DNA from: Desulfobacterales bacterium
GTDB lineage: Bacteria > Desulfobacterota > Desulfobacteria > Desulfobacterales > UBA11574
Assembly: GCA_030145345.1 (NCBI GenBank)
Contig: JAQYVT010000026.1
Location: forward strand, 1-32,951
Length of the DNA: 32,951 nt
Direction: 5' to 3'
Shown here piece after piece: positions 22,888 to 30,636 of this stretch. Made by a program: the position numbers and the translations under genes. The stretch's first letter is position 1. Each line of letters opens with the position of its first letter. The notes below the pieces were generated by a model. The model saw only the letters and a list, made by a program, of their open reading frames with translations, ran no database searches and was not told the origin of the DNA.

Positions 22888-23694
22888 ATGCGTACGGTAA
22901 ATTCAATTTTGTCAGTCTTGGTGGCAACAGCTGTGTTGTTGGCTGCTAGTCCGTCGTTGGCCCATTTCGGTACTATCACACCGTCGGATGACATCGTGAC
23001 CCAGAATGATCCCAAAACCTTGAACCTTCAAATTAAGTTCATCCATCCCATGGAGCTGCATTATATGGAAATGGTCAAACCCGAGCAGTTCGGCGTGGTC
23101 CATGATGACAAAAAGACCGATTTGCTTAACAGCCTTCAGGCGACCAAAGGGAAAAGCGCCGACCAAAAAGAAAAATTCACCTTCTGGACCACCGACTATA
23201 AGATCCGCAGGCCGGGAGACTATACCTTCTATGTCGAACCCACGCCTTACTGGGAGCCTGCCGAGGACTTATTCATCGTTCATTACACTAAAGTGTGCGT
23301 AAATGCGTTAGGCTTAGAAAAAGGCTGGGATCATCCGGTTGGCCTCGAGACGGAAATCGTCCCTATGACCCGTCCTTACGGACTATGGACCGGAAACCTC
23401 TTTACCGGACAGGTGCTGCTCAAAGGCAAGCCGGTCCCCTTTGCCGAGGTGGAAATCGAGTATCTGAACGAGTCACCTGGAAATATCAGCCTTGTTATCC
23501 CTCCGGCGGACCCCTACGTGACCCAGGTGGTCAAAGCCGATGCCAACGGCGTTTTTAGTTACGCCATGCCCAGGGCCGGCTGGTGGGGATTTGCGGCACT
23601 TAACGAAGCCGACTGGAAGCTGAAACACGACGGCAAGGAAAAAGGAGTAGAGATCGGCGCCGTCTACTGGGTCCATACCCAGGATATGAAATAG
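22888..23694 (+). CDS. nikK: NikK-like periplasmic DUF4198 protein of nickel ECF transporter
   Basis: 268 residues. The signal peptide ends 'SPSLA', so the mature protein would begin with histidine ('HFGTITP'). The remainder is a DUF4198-type beta-rich domain as found in the extra periplasmic component of nickel/cobalt ECF systems, with the conserved stretch '[20 protein letters not shown]' and a C-terminal Ig-like part ('[22 protein letters not shown]'). Expected to bind or hand over Ni2+ in the periplasm. ATG 22888 has AAGGAGG upstream. A 92-bp gap separates it from the next gene. Nickel rather than cobalt is inferred from the NikK/NikL company. Confidence 0.8.
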   Translation: MRTVNSILSVLVATAVLLAASPSLAHFGTITPSDDIVTQNDPKTLNLQIKFIHPMELHYMEMVKPEQFGVVHDDKKTDLLNSLQATKGKSADQKEKFTFWTTDYKIRRPGDYTFYVEPTPYWEPAEDLFIVHYTKVCVNALGLEKGWDHPVGLETEIVPMTRPYGLWTGNLFTGQVLLKGKPVPFAEVEIEYLNESPGNISLVIPPADPYVTQVVKADANGVFSYAMPRAGWWGFAALNEADWKLKHDGKEKGVEIGAVYWVHTQDMK

Positions 23695-23786
23695 CGACAG
23701 CTGGTTTTCCGTGACTTCTTTACAAGTTAATAAAAATATTGGAGGTTCACTTTTTTTACGGATAATGATATTAAAAGGATGGTGTT

Positions 23787-24119
23787 ATGAAAACACTTTC
23801 GCATCTTTTCATTCTGGTTGTTGTGACATTACTGCTCAGTGGAACCGCACTGGCGCATAAGGTCAACGTGTTCGCTTATGTCGAAGCAGGGAAGGTTTAT
23901 ACCGAGAGCTATTTTCCAGATGGCAGTCCAGTGGAAGGTGGTAAGGTGTTGGTTTATGACAGTCAAAATAACCTGCTTTTGGAAGGGGTGACCGACAAAA
24001 AGGGACTATTCAACTTTGCCGTACCCAAGGTTGATGATTTGACCATTGTCATTGAAGCAACCATGGGACACAAGAACAGTTTTAAGCTGAAAAAAGCCGA
24101 ATTGGAGGCTGGGAGATGA
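23787..24119 (+). CDS. NikL N-terminal half: exported beta-domain protein
   Basis: 110 residues. The signal peptide ends 'GTALA' and would leave a mature N-terminal histidine ('HKVNVFAYVE'). The rest is a carboxypeptidase-regulatory-like beta-sandwich ('GSPVEGGKVLVYDSQNNLLLEGVTDKKGLF'). In many sulfate reducers this domain is the front part of a ~200-residue NikL/CbiL protein that ends in a membrane helix. Here the frame stops after the beta-domain, and the next gene starts in an ATGA overlap and supplies coiled coil and helix. Ribosome site AAAAGGA. Family assignment rests on recalled features of NikL, so moderate confidence. Confidence 0.7.
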   Translation: MKTLSHLFILVVVTLLLSGTALAHKVNVFAYVEAGKVYTESYFPDGSPVEGGKVLVYDSQNNLLLEGVTDKKGLFNFAVPKVDDLTIVIEATMGHKNSFKLKKAELEAGR

Positions 24120-24409
24120 CGATTATTCAAAGGGGCCTCATGGTTGGCCTCCTGTGGATCTGTCTGGCGGGCTCGCCACGCTCACTTCCTGCGCAGACCC
24201 CTCCGGAGGAGGGCTCTCAGGAGGTCATTACGCTTTTAAATGAACAAAATAGAAAGTTGTCCAACGATCTAAGGCGCATTCACCGGGAAATCGCAGCCCT
24301 GCGCGCGGATCTCGACAAGCCGGGTATCAAAGACGTTTTCGCGGGTATCGGTTACATCTTCGGCCTATTCGGGGTGGCGGCTTTTATCGCTTCGCGGCGT
24401 AAGGAGTAG
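24116..24409 (+). CDS. NikL C-terminal half: exported coiled-coil protein with C-terminal membrane helix
   Basis: 97 residues. A hydrophobic signal-like N-terminus is followed by a predicted coiled coil ('LLNEQNRKLSNDLRRIHREI', residues ~40-65) and a C-terminal membrane segment 'GIGYIFGLFGVAAFIASRRK', which closely resembles the end of NikL/CbiL-type proteins. It overlaps the previous gene by 4 bp and nikM starts 3 bp after it. Having its own signal sequence, it is probably a real separate protein and not a simple frameshift product. A NikN-like helper role is an alternative. Confidence 0.65.
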   Translation: MTIIQRGLMVGLLWICLAGSPRSLPAQTPPEEGSQEVITLLNEQNRKLSNDLRRIHREIAALRADLDKPGIKDVFAGIGYIFGLFGVAAFIASRRKE

Positions 24410-24412
24410 ACC

Positions 24413-25042
24413 ATGCATATTTCCGACGGAGTTCTCCCCATTTCCGTTACGGTCGGCTGTTATGTCGCCAGTGCTGCGCTGGTGGCCTGGAGTGCCCGCC
24501 GCACCCGCAACGAGGAACTGCCCAAGTTGGCAGTAATGACGGCGGCCTTTTTTGTCGCTTCGCTGGTCCATGTGCCTTTTGGACCGACCAGCGTCCATCT
24601 GATCATACCGGGCCTGACGGGGGCATTGCTGGGGCCGTCCGCCTTTCTCTCCATAGGCCTTGGCCTACTGCTGCAAAGCTTACTATTTCAATTTGGCGGT
24701 TTGACTGCGCTGGGCGCCAATGCCTTAATGATGGGGTTGCCCGCTCTGGCGTGCGGTTGGTTCTTCCAGAGATACAAAGGTCGAACTCAGTTGCGGCAGG
24801 CGTTTGTCGGCGGGTTGGCAGGCGCTGCAGGGACAGCGCTGGCAGCAATTATTCTGGCGATACTCCTGGTTGCCGGTGGTGAGGATTTTTTCGGCGTTGC
24901 CAAAATTGCGCTGCTGGCTCATATTCCGGTCATCATCGTTGAGGGCGTAGTGAGCGCATTTACCATCGGCTTTCTGACCCGTGTCAAGCCGGCCCTGTTG
25001 CAAACGTCGTTTCTGCGCCAAACCAAGGCGGCCCATGGCTGA
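24413..25042 (+). CDS. nikM: NikM/CbiM, substrate-binding membrane component of Ni(Co) ECF transporter
   Basis: 209 residues, about six membrane helices. The N-terminus 'MHISDGVL' has the obligatory His2 that, with the free amino terminus, coordinates the metal in NikM/CbiM; a second conserved histidine lies in 'LVHVPFGPTSVHL'. It selects Ni2+ (or Co2+) and delivers it through the module energised by NikQ and NikO. ATG 24413 has AAGGAG 7 bases upstream. It overlaps nikQ by 8 bp. The N component is not seen as a separate canonical gene. The region is clearly richer in G+C than the upstream signalling operon. Confidence 0.88.
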   Translation: MHISDGVLPISVTVGCYVASAALVAWSARRTRNEELPKLAVMTAAFFVASLVHVPFGPTSVHLIIPGLTGALLGPSAFLSIGLGLLLQSLLFQFGGLTALGANALMMGLPALACGWFFQRYKGRTQLRQAFVGGLAGAAGTALAAIILAILLVAGGEDFFGVAKIALLAHIPVIIVEGVVSAFTIGFLTRVKPALLQTSFLRQTKAAHG

Positions 25043-25955
25043 TGTGATCAACATCCAGATGCCTTTATGGCAACTGCTCCTGTTGCTGTTGATACCATTA
25101 GCAGCGATAACGATCATGGTAGTTTGGCTGCGACGCGTTGCTTACAAGCACAGTGCACCTGAGGAGAAACGTGACTGGTCGGTCCCACCCTTGGCCGATG
25201 GAAGCGGTACTTCCTTACTGCACTGCTGGGATGTACGCTGCAAGATCGTGACGATACTGGTTTGCAGTTTTGCCATCGCTTCCCTGAGTCACTTGGAGCC
25301 GGCGCTGGTCGCCATCGGGGTTTCATTGATAATTTTGGTGGTCGCAAGGGTTTCCTTTGCCAAGGTGCTGTTGCGGCTATTGGCGATTACCGGTTTTGTC
25401 TGTATGTTTTTAGTGGTCATGCCCTTTTCAGTCCCCGCACACAATGGTGACACGGTGCTGGTTTTCAACGGGATGGACTGGCTCGGTTTCAACCTGCGCG
25501 GTTTGCGACTGGCTGCGACGATTGCAGCCAAAGCAATTGCTATCGCGGTGTTGATGGAGCCGTTGCTGTCTACCGCACCTCTGCCGGTTACCCTGCACGG
25601 ACTATCCCGGCTCGGTGCGCCGGAGATGGTTGGACAGATGGTATTGCTCAGCTACCGGTATTTGCATGTCTTTCGTCACGAAGCCTGGCGTATGTCTTCC
25701 GGCATGCAAGTACGCGGATTCCGAAAGCGCACTGATCTGGCAACGCTACGTGCAGTGGGCAATTTTATTGGAATGCTTTTTGTTCGCAGCTTCGAACGGA
25801 CCGAGAGGGTTTTCGATGCCATGCGGGCGCGTGGTTACCGGGGACGGTTTCCGGAACCGGCCGAGCTGCGTTTACGGACCAGAGATTTGCTGCTGGCGGC
25901 GGTCTGGCTGACCGCTGGAGCGGCACTGATTGCATATGACCGGATTGCCTGGTAA
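25035..25955 (+). CDS. nikQ: NikQ/CbiQ, transmembrane coupling component
   Basis: 306 residues from ATG 25035, inside the nikM end. About five to six helices. The ATPase-coupling segments near the C-terminus are recognisable: 'SSGMQVRGFR' and 'ERTERVFDAMRARGYRG', both with the Ala/Arg-Gly pattern of EcfT coupling helices. The N-terminal ~45 residues contain an extra membrane segment and are less conserved. A longer frame from 24981 would run deep into nikM without reason. Connects NikM with the NikO ATPase. nikO follows after 12 bp. Confidence 0.88.
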   Translation: MADVINIQMPLWQLLLLLLIPLAAITIMVVWLRRVAYKHSAPEEKRDWSVPPLADGSGTSLLHCWDVRCKIVTILVCSFAIASLSHLEPALVAIGVSLIILVVARVSFAKVLLRLLAITGFVCMFLVVMPFSVPAHNGDTVLVFNGMDWLGFNLRGLRLAATIAAKAIAIAVLMEPLLSTAPLPVTLHGLSRLGAPEMVGQMVLLSYRYLHVFRHEAWRMSSGMQVRGFRKRTDLATLRAVGNFIGMLFVRSFERTERVFDAMRARGYRGRFPEPAELRLRTRDLLLAAVWLTAGAALIAYDRIAW

Positions 25956-25967
25956 GGAGTAAGCATA

Positions 25968-27815
25968 ATGCATGAACCTCTGCGTCCAATTCAGAAACCT
26001 ACCTTGGATGCTTCCCTATTCAGCATGCGCAGGGTGTTTTATCGTTATCCGGATGATATCCAAGCCTTATCCTGTATCGACTTAGACATAGCCGGCGGAG
26101 ATAGAATCGCTTTGGTTGGACAAAACGGGTCCGGTAAGACCACATTGATTAAACAGCTCTGTGGACTATTGCTGCCGACTGCCGGGGAAGTGCTCTACAA
26201 AGGGGAACAGTTGAAAGGGGAGCATCTGGATCGGAACAGGCTGGAGATCGGCCTGCTTTTTCAGGATCCAGACGACCAGCTCTTCAGCCACACGTTGCTG
26301 GATGACACGGCTTTCGGCCCCCGCCATCAGGGTTTGTCTCGGCAAGATGCGGAGCAGACGGCCCGGAAGTCGCTGCAACGCGTCAACCTGCTTGATATGG
26401 CGTACAAAGCGCCGCACAATCTCAGCTTCGGTCAAAAAAAGCGTGCCGCTTTAGCCGGGCTTCTTGCCATGCAGCCGAACGTGCTGCTCCTGGATGAACC
26501 GACCTCAAATTTAGATCCACATCAAGAGGAGGTCTTCCTCAACCTGTTGAGGGATTTCTCCGGCACCCTGATCTGCATCAGCCATAACCTGATATTTCTC
26601 TATGAACTCTGCGACAGGGCTGTGGTCCTCGATCGTGGTCGCATACAGCATGATTACACACTGCGCGAACTGGTCTCTCAACGTCAATCACTGCGTGAGC
26701 ATGGTCTCGATTTTTCCTTTCGTCTGGTTCACACTGCCTCATCATGTGATCTGGCTCAATCAAAACCACTTGATGAGCTCCATCGAACACCCACTTTGCC
26801 TGATGTATCTGAAGGAAAATCGCTTGTGTTCCTGCGCGACTACCATTATCGGTACCCGGACGGAACACTCGCGTTACACGGCATCAATCTGTCCATTCAA
26901 GATGGCGAACGCATTTCAATCGTCGGTGAGAATGGCGCCGGCAAAACCACACTGTTGTCCTGTCTGCTCGGCCTGCGTCAGGGACTCGGAGAGTTTCATT
27001 TTGCAGGTCGGTTGATGACACGCAGATGGCGCAAGACCCTCTGGCGACGGGTCGGAATGGTTTTTCAGGACTGCGCCGACCAACTCTTCTGTCCAAGCGT
27101 CCGAGAAGAAATAACCTTTGGGCTGCATCAACTCGGCTATTCGAGGGACGAATCTCGCAAACGGCTTACGCAGGTCCTGGCTATGGTTTGTTTGGAAGGC
27201 TTCGAAGAGCGTGTTCCCTTGCATTTGTCCGGCGGTGAACGCAAACGTCTGGCGCTGGCCTGTGTTCTTGCCATGGAACCCAAGCTGCTTATATTAGACG
27301 AACCAACGGCCGGACTTGATCCGCAGGGCGAGGAGCTGCTGCTGGATATTCTGTGTAATCTCGACGTGACCCTTTTGCTCGTCAGCCACGATATGTTTTT
27401 CGTCAATAAATTGACCCGCCGTACCCTGGTGATGCACAGGGGTCGAATTCTGGAAGATATGCCAACCCATGCTTTTTTGCAGGATGAACGACTCGGCAAC
27501 CTCAACGAGTTATCCTACACTTACCGTCGCCGTAGTCGCAGCGCTATCCTGACAATGCAGCACGAACACGAGCATAGTCATTTACACCAGCACCTGCATA
27601 CGCACCAGCATCGGCATGGAGAGGTTGAGCACGACCATTTTCACGAACACGTGCACGAACACACTCACCGCTTCGCGCACATCCATCCTGAGGATGAGAA
27701 AAACCATGATCACATGCCGCGCCGTTACCACGACCACGACCATCCGGGGTATGAGGTTGAAGATCACGATCACGATTACCCCGGGCATGAGAATGAAACC
27801 GATGACCACCACTGA
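25968..27815 (+). CDS. nikO: NikO/CbiO double ATPase with histidine-rich tail
   Basis: 615 residues; two ABC ATPase domains fused in one chain. Domain 1 has Walker A 'GQNGSGKTT' (51-59), a signature 'LSFGQKKR' and 'LLLDEPTSNLD'. Domain 2 has 'GENGAGKTT', 'LSGGERKR' and 'LILDEPTAGLD'. Most ECF systems use two separate chains or a homodimer of ~270 residues. Residues ~532-615 form a tail with 29 histidines in 84 positions, many as H-x-H, sure to bind Ni2+/Zn2+ and likely a cytoplasmic nickel store or sensor. The signature of domain 1 deviates from LSGGQ, so the two sites may be unequal. ATG 25968 has AAGGAG upstream. Confidence 0.92.
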   Translation: MHEPLRPIQKPTLDASLFSMRRVFYRYPDDIQALSCIDLDIAGGDRIALVGQNGSGKTTLIKQLCGLLLPTAGEVLYKGEQLKGEHLDRNRLEIGLLFQDPDDQLFSHTLLDDTAFGPRHQGLSRQDAEQTARKSLQRVNLLDMAYKAPHNLSFGQKKRAALAGLLAMQPNVLLLDEPTSNLDPHQEEVFLNLLRDFSGTLICISHNLIFLYELCDRAVVLDRGRIQHDYTLRELVSQRQSLREHGLDFSFRLVHTASSCDLAQSKPLDELHRTPTLPDVSEGKSLVFLRDYHYRYPDGTLALHGINLSIQDGERISIVGENGAGKTTLLSCLLGLRQGLGEFHFAGRLMTRRWRKTLWRRVGMVFQDCADQLFCPSVREEITFGLHQLGYSRDESRKRLTQVLAMVCLEGFEERVPLHLSGGERKRLALACVLAMEPKLLILDEPTAGLDPQGEELLLDILCNLDVTLLLVSHDMFFVNKLTRRTLVMHRGRILEDMPTHAFLQDERLGNLNELSYTYRRRSRSAILTMQHEHEHSHLHQHLHTHQHRHGEVEHDHFHEHVHEHTHRFAHIHPEDEKNHDHMPRRYHDHDHPGYEVEDHDHDYPGHENETDDHH

Positions 27816-27964
27816 ATCCAATACTAAAACCATTTGTTATTTCAACTAATTAGCCGCTTTAAAGGGCGATGACGTTTGCCCAATCTGAACTTTGGAAAGC
27901 GCCTCGAACCAATTGATTCCTTACGTCTTACGGATACAGGTTGTTAATCTTCTGTGGCGGCCAA

Positions 27965-28648
27965 TTAAGATTCGTAAATGATTCGCTTGTTTTCCCGGTG
28001 GTCCACCATATAGAGCAGGGTGCCTTTCTCCTTAATATCCGCTAAAAGAGAGGGAAGTTTTTGTCTGTCGATCTGGTAAATTCTGAAGTAGAAATTTAAA
28101 TGATCGGGAGGCGCATTATCCGATGAACTCACTATACTGGCGGTGCGTGCGCCATATTCGTGGATGAGTTCCCTGACCTCCTTGATGGTGCCCGGCATGT
28201 CTTTGATGCGAATGGCAAACTGGATGCCCTTTTTCCCAAATCCGCTCAAGGATATGATTACTCTGAAAAGATCGCTGCGGGTAATCATCCCGATCAGGCG
28301 ATTGTTTTCATCGATCACCGGAAGACCTGAAATCTTTTTTTCCAGAAGAATGGCTGCCGCTTCTTCCACGGTATAGTCCGGCTGAACCGTATAAACAGGT
28401 TTTTTCATCAAATCCCTTAATTTTATCTTGGAGATGAGAAATAATAGCTCATGCATATCCAGTGTGGTCGCATCAGAAGGGGAGGCTTTTTTCAGATCTC
28501 TGTCGGTTATGATGCCGACAATTTGCCCTTTATCCATAACCGGCAGCTTTTTGATGTTCTGTTCCTGTAGAATATAAATGGCATTCTGCATGGAATCATC
28601 AGCATCTACAGTTACGACCTCTTTGCTCATCCAATTTTTAACCAGCAT
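27965..28648 (-). CDS. CBS-pair plus ACT-domain protein (AcuB-like)
   Basis: 227 residues. Two CBS motifs: residues ~1-60 ('MLVKNWMSKEVVTVDADDSM') and ~75-135 ('VYTVQPDYTVEEAAAILLEK'), with the strand pattern 'GLPVIDENNRLIGMITRSDL'. An ACT-like domain follows (~145-215, 'RIKDMPGTIKEVRELIHEYG'). Such proteins bind adenine nucleotides in the CBS pair and a small ligand in ACT, and act as regulators; AcuB of Bacillus has this layout. Partner unknown. It is divergent from the SPOR gene and convergent with the nickel operon. The ATG has AGGAGG about 6 bases upstream. Confidence 0.85.
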   Translation of the reverse strand: MLVKNWMSKEVVTVDADDSMQNAIYILQEQNIKKLPVMDKGQIVGIITDRDLKKASPSDATTLDMHELLFLISKIKLRDLMKKPVYTVQPDYTVEEAAAILLEKKISGLPVIDENNRLIGMITRSDLFRVIISLSGFGKKGIQFAIRIKDMPGTIKEVRELIHEYGARTASIVSSSDNAPPDHLNFYFRIYQIDRQKLPSLLADIKEKGTLLYMVDHRENKRIIYES

Positions 28649-28804
28649 CTTTGTTCCTCCTGCATTAATTTAGACCACCGATTATTTATGAATAGGTCCT
28701 GATCCCCATCTACAATTTCATGCTTTCAATTATTTACAACCCGATTATCTCATAAAAGGGAAAAAGCTTCAAGTACGCTGAGATAAATTTGCCTTCAAAG
28801 TGTC

Positions 28805-28833
28805 TTGACTTGGAAATGAAAAGTCTTTATGAA
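28805..28833 (+). promoter_or_regulatory. Sigma70-like promoter for the SPOR gene
   Basis: TTGACT (28805-28810), 17-base spacer, TATGAA (28828-28833). The start would be near 28840, leaving a leader of about 100 bases that includes the palindrome at 28876-28911. Confidence 0.45.
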
Positions 28834-28875
28834 TTGAAACCTTTGGAAAAATGAACCATCATGGCAACAAAAAAT

Positions 28876-28911
28876 GGGACAATACTTTAAATTTTTTTAA
28901 AATATTGTCCC
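28876..28911. promoter_or_regulatory. GGGACAATA / TATTGTCCC palindrome in leader of SPOR gene
   Basis: Perfect 9-bp arms with an A/T-rich centre in which TTTAAA can also pair. It lies between the predicted promoter and the start codon at 28938, so it is either a leader hairpin or an operator. Confidence 0.5.
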
Positions 28912-28937
28912 TTCGGGTATATTAACCCAAAAAAATA

Positions 28938-29705
28938 ATGGGAAAAAAAGAAAAGACCTCACCGAAAAAAAAGAAGTCTCCGCCTTCGCCGCCACGCAAG
29001 GGATTGGCCGTATGGATCGGTTTGACATTGTTTGCCTGTGGATGGATGTTCGTACTTGGTATCCTTGTGGGAAGAGAGACGGTGCCGGTAACATTTAATA
29101 TGGAAAAACTTCAGAACGAATTGGCGGCTCTCAAGGAAGCTGTTGTCAAAAAAGAACTGGATCAGTACAAAATAGATTCAAATGCGGACATTGATAAAAC
29201 CAAAATGGGCTTTTACGAGACACTGAAAAAAACCGGCAGTGATGACGGCCTTAAAGCTGACATCCCCAAACTAAAAAGCAAGCCATTGGCTGAAGAAAAG
29301 ACCGAGTCCGGAACCAAAAAAACAAGTCCGCCCAAAAAGATCGAGTCCGAAAAAAGAAAAACAAGCCCGCCCAAAAAGGCCGAGTCAGAAACAAAAAAAA
29401 CACCCCCGCCGAAAAAGCTTGCGACCCCCCAAAAAAAGAATACGGTCAACGTTAAGAAATCGGCTGAGGGCAAAAAAAAATTTACCATTCAGATTGCTTC
29501 ACTAAAGGATTCGGTGGCTGCCGACAAAATGGTGGCCAAGTTAAAAAAAAGGGGATACCCTGCCTATCGAAGTATCGGAAAGATTCCAGATAAGGGCATC
29601 TGGTACAGAGTTCGGGTTGGGTATTTTAAAAACAGAACTGAAGCCCGCGGCACCGTCACACGGTTAAAAAACGAAAAAATAGAAGCGATCATCGTTCAGC
29701 GATAG
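28938..29705 (+). CDS. SPOR-domain membrane protein
   Basis: 255 residues. A short basic cytoplasmic tail and one membrane helix (~23-44) are followed by a periplasmic linker and a C-terminal SPOR domain (~181-255, 'FTIQIASLKDSVAADKMVAKL') that binds denuded peptidoglycan strands at the division septum. The linker holds three 13-residue Lys/Pro repeats (123-135, 136-148, 149-161; pattern ES-x2-KKT-x-PPKK-x), a stiff basic spacer. No Shine-Dalgarno is visible before ATG 28938; the leader is A-rich. Likely a cell-division or wall-associated factor of the FtsN/DedD type. Confidence 0.85.
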   Translation: MGKKEKTSPKKKKSPPSPPRKGLAVWIGLTLFACGWMFVLGILVGRETVPVTFNMEKLQNELAALKEAVVKKELDQYKIDSNADIDKTKMGFYETLKKTGSDDGLKADIPKLKSKPLAEEKTESGTKKTSPPKKIESEKRKTSPPKKAESETKKTPPPKKLATPQKKNTVNVKKSAEGKKKFTIQIASLKDSVAADKMVAKLKKRGYPAYRSIGKIPDKGIWYRVRVGYFKNRTEARGTVTRLKNEKIEAIIVQR

Positions 29706-29749
29706 TTCCCAAAAAATAAATTCTGTGTATTTTATGGCAAAACATATTC

Positions 29750-30020
29750 GCCACCAAGCCACCAAGACACGAAGACGAATTTTAACAAACAGTTTTCCTT
29801 TGACGGTTTCGTAAAAAGTCTTTTGTGAGCGACATCGAGCAATTTTGGAGAAAGATTCATGACGCGTCTGGCGTTAAAAATTGCAAGCTGTTTGAGGGCG
29901 TTAGCCCGAGTTCTTGCAATTTAGCCAGGCGAGTCATGAATCCCAAAATTACTTGCGGAGCGAGCAAAATCAGACTTTTTACGAGTTCATCACCTGTGTG
30001 TCTTTGTGACGTTGTGGCAA
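29750..30020. repeat. Outer inverted repeat interrupted by a MITE
   Basis: The left segment 'GCCACCAAG-CACCAAGACAC' (29751-29770) and the right segment, read on the other strand, 'GCCACAACG-CACAAAGACAC' (~29997-30018) match at most positions. They look like two halves of an older inverted repeat separated by the element at 29801-29991. Confidence 0.45.
29801..29991. mobile_element. MITE-like long inverted-repeat element
   Basis: About 191 bp forming one long imperfect hairpin. The ends are TGACGGTTTCGTAAAAAGTC and, on the other strand, TGATGAACTCGTAAAAAGTC. Further in, AATTTTGG, GATTCATGAC, CTGGC and ATTGCAAG are each matched on the opposite arm, and the tip is GGGC-GTTA-GCCC. No reading frame for a transposase; presumably moved in trans if mobile. 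Confidence 0.7.
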
Positions 30021-30053
30021 TTTCTTCGGGGGGATCCGGGTTAAGGAGATATA

Positions 30054-30341
30054 ATGAAAATAAGCAGAGAAGAAGTGATCCATGTGGCAGATCTTTCCCG
30101 CCTTGACGTGGACACAAAATTGATCGACAAATTTGCCGAACAGCTTGGGACGATTTTAGAGTATGTCGACACGTTGAAAAGTGTTGACACAAAAGGGGTG
30201 ACGCCGACCTCCCATGCCATTTCCATGACCAATGCCTTCCGGGAGGATGATGAACAGCAGAGTTTTAACAGGGACTCGGCCCTTGCCAACGCTCCGGATA
30301 AAGAGGATGGAAATTTTATTGTTCCAAAGGTGGTGGGGTAA
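30054..30341 (+). CDS. gatC: GatC, subunit C of Asp/Glu-tRNA amidotransferase
   Basis: 95 residues, typical size. 'VIHVADLSRLDVD' at the N-terminus, 'LGTILEYVDTL', and the closing 'FIVPKVVG' are family hallmarks. It wraps GatA and GatB and is required for making Gln-tRNA(Gln) and/or Asn-tRNA(Asn) by transamidation. Start ATG 30054 has AAGGAG 6 bases upstream. gatA follows only after 295 bp, a wider gap than usual for this pair, and gatB is not in the window. Confidence 0.93.
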   Translation: MKISREEVIHVADLSRLDVDTKLIDKFAEQLGTILEYVDTLKSVDTKGVTPTSHAISMTNAFREDDEQQSFNRDSALANAPDKEDGNFIVPKVVG

Positions 30342-30636
30342 ACGATTTTGGATTTTGGCCTGGGGAATTTAGATTTAAAAAATATTGCCGCTTCAGGTAT
30401 AATTAAATTTTTACTGAAAAAACTCATGGATAAGGGCTCCTAATGTAAGAACCGGCCCGGGATATTAATAAAGGTTTGCCTTGAAGGGACTGTTTTAGCA
30501 TTAAATCAAATAGATTATGGTTCTTTCATAAAGATCCCTAATCCATTCAGACAGTTTTCAATAAAAAATTAATCACACCTGAAGCTCCTTTGAAATCAGT
30601 TCGTTGCAATAACACAGAATAAAAGGATTAGCAGGT
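30342..30636. other. 295-bp spacer between gatC and gatA
   Basis: A/T-rich, no gene-like frame. No clear terminator or good promoter pair was found; whether gatA is co-transcribed with gatC is open. Confidence 0.4.

Noticed and set aside
27582-27833. Hydrophobic minus-strand frame rich in Val opposite the nikO tail
   Set aside because: It is the complement of the His-rich repeat codons (CAC/CAT read back as GTG/ATG); there is no ribosome site.
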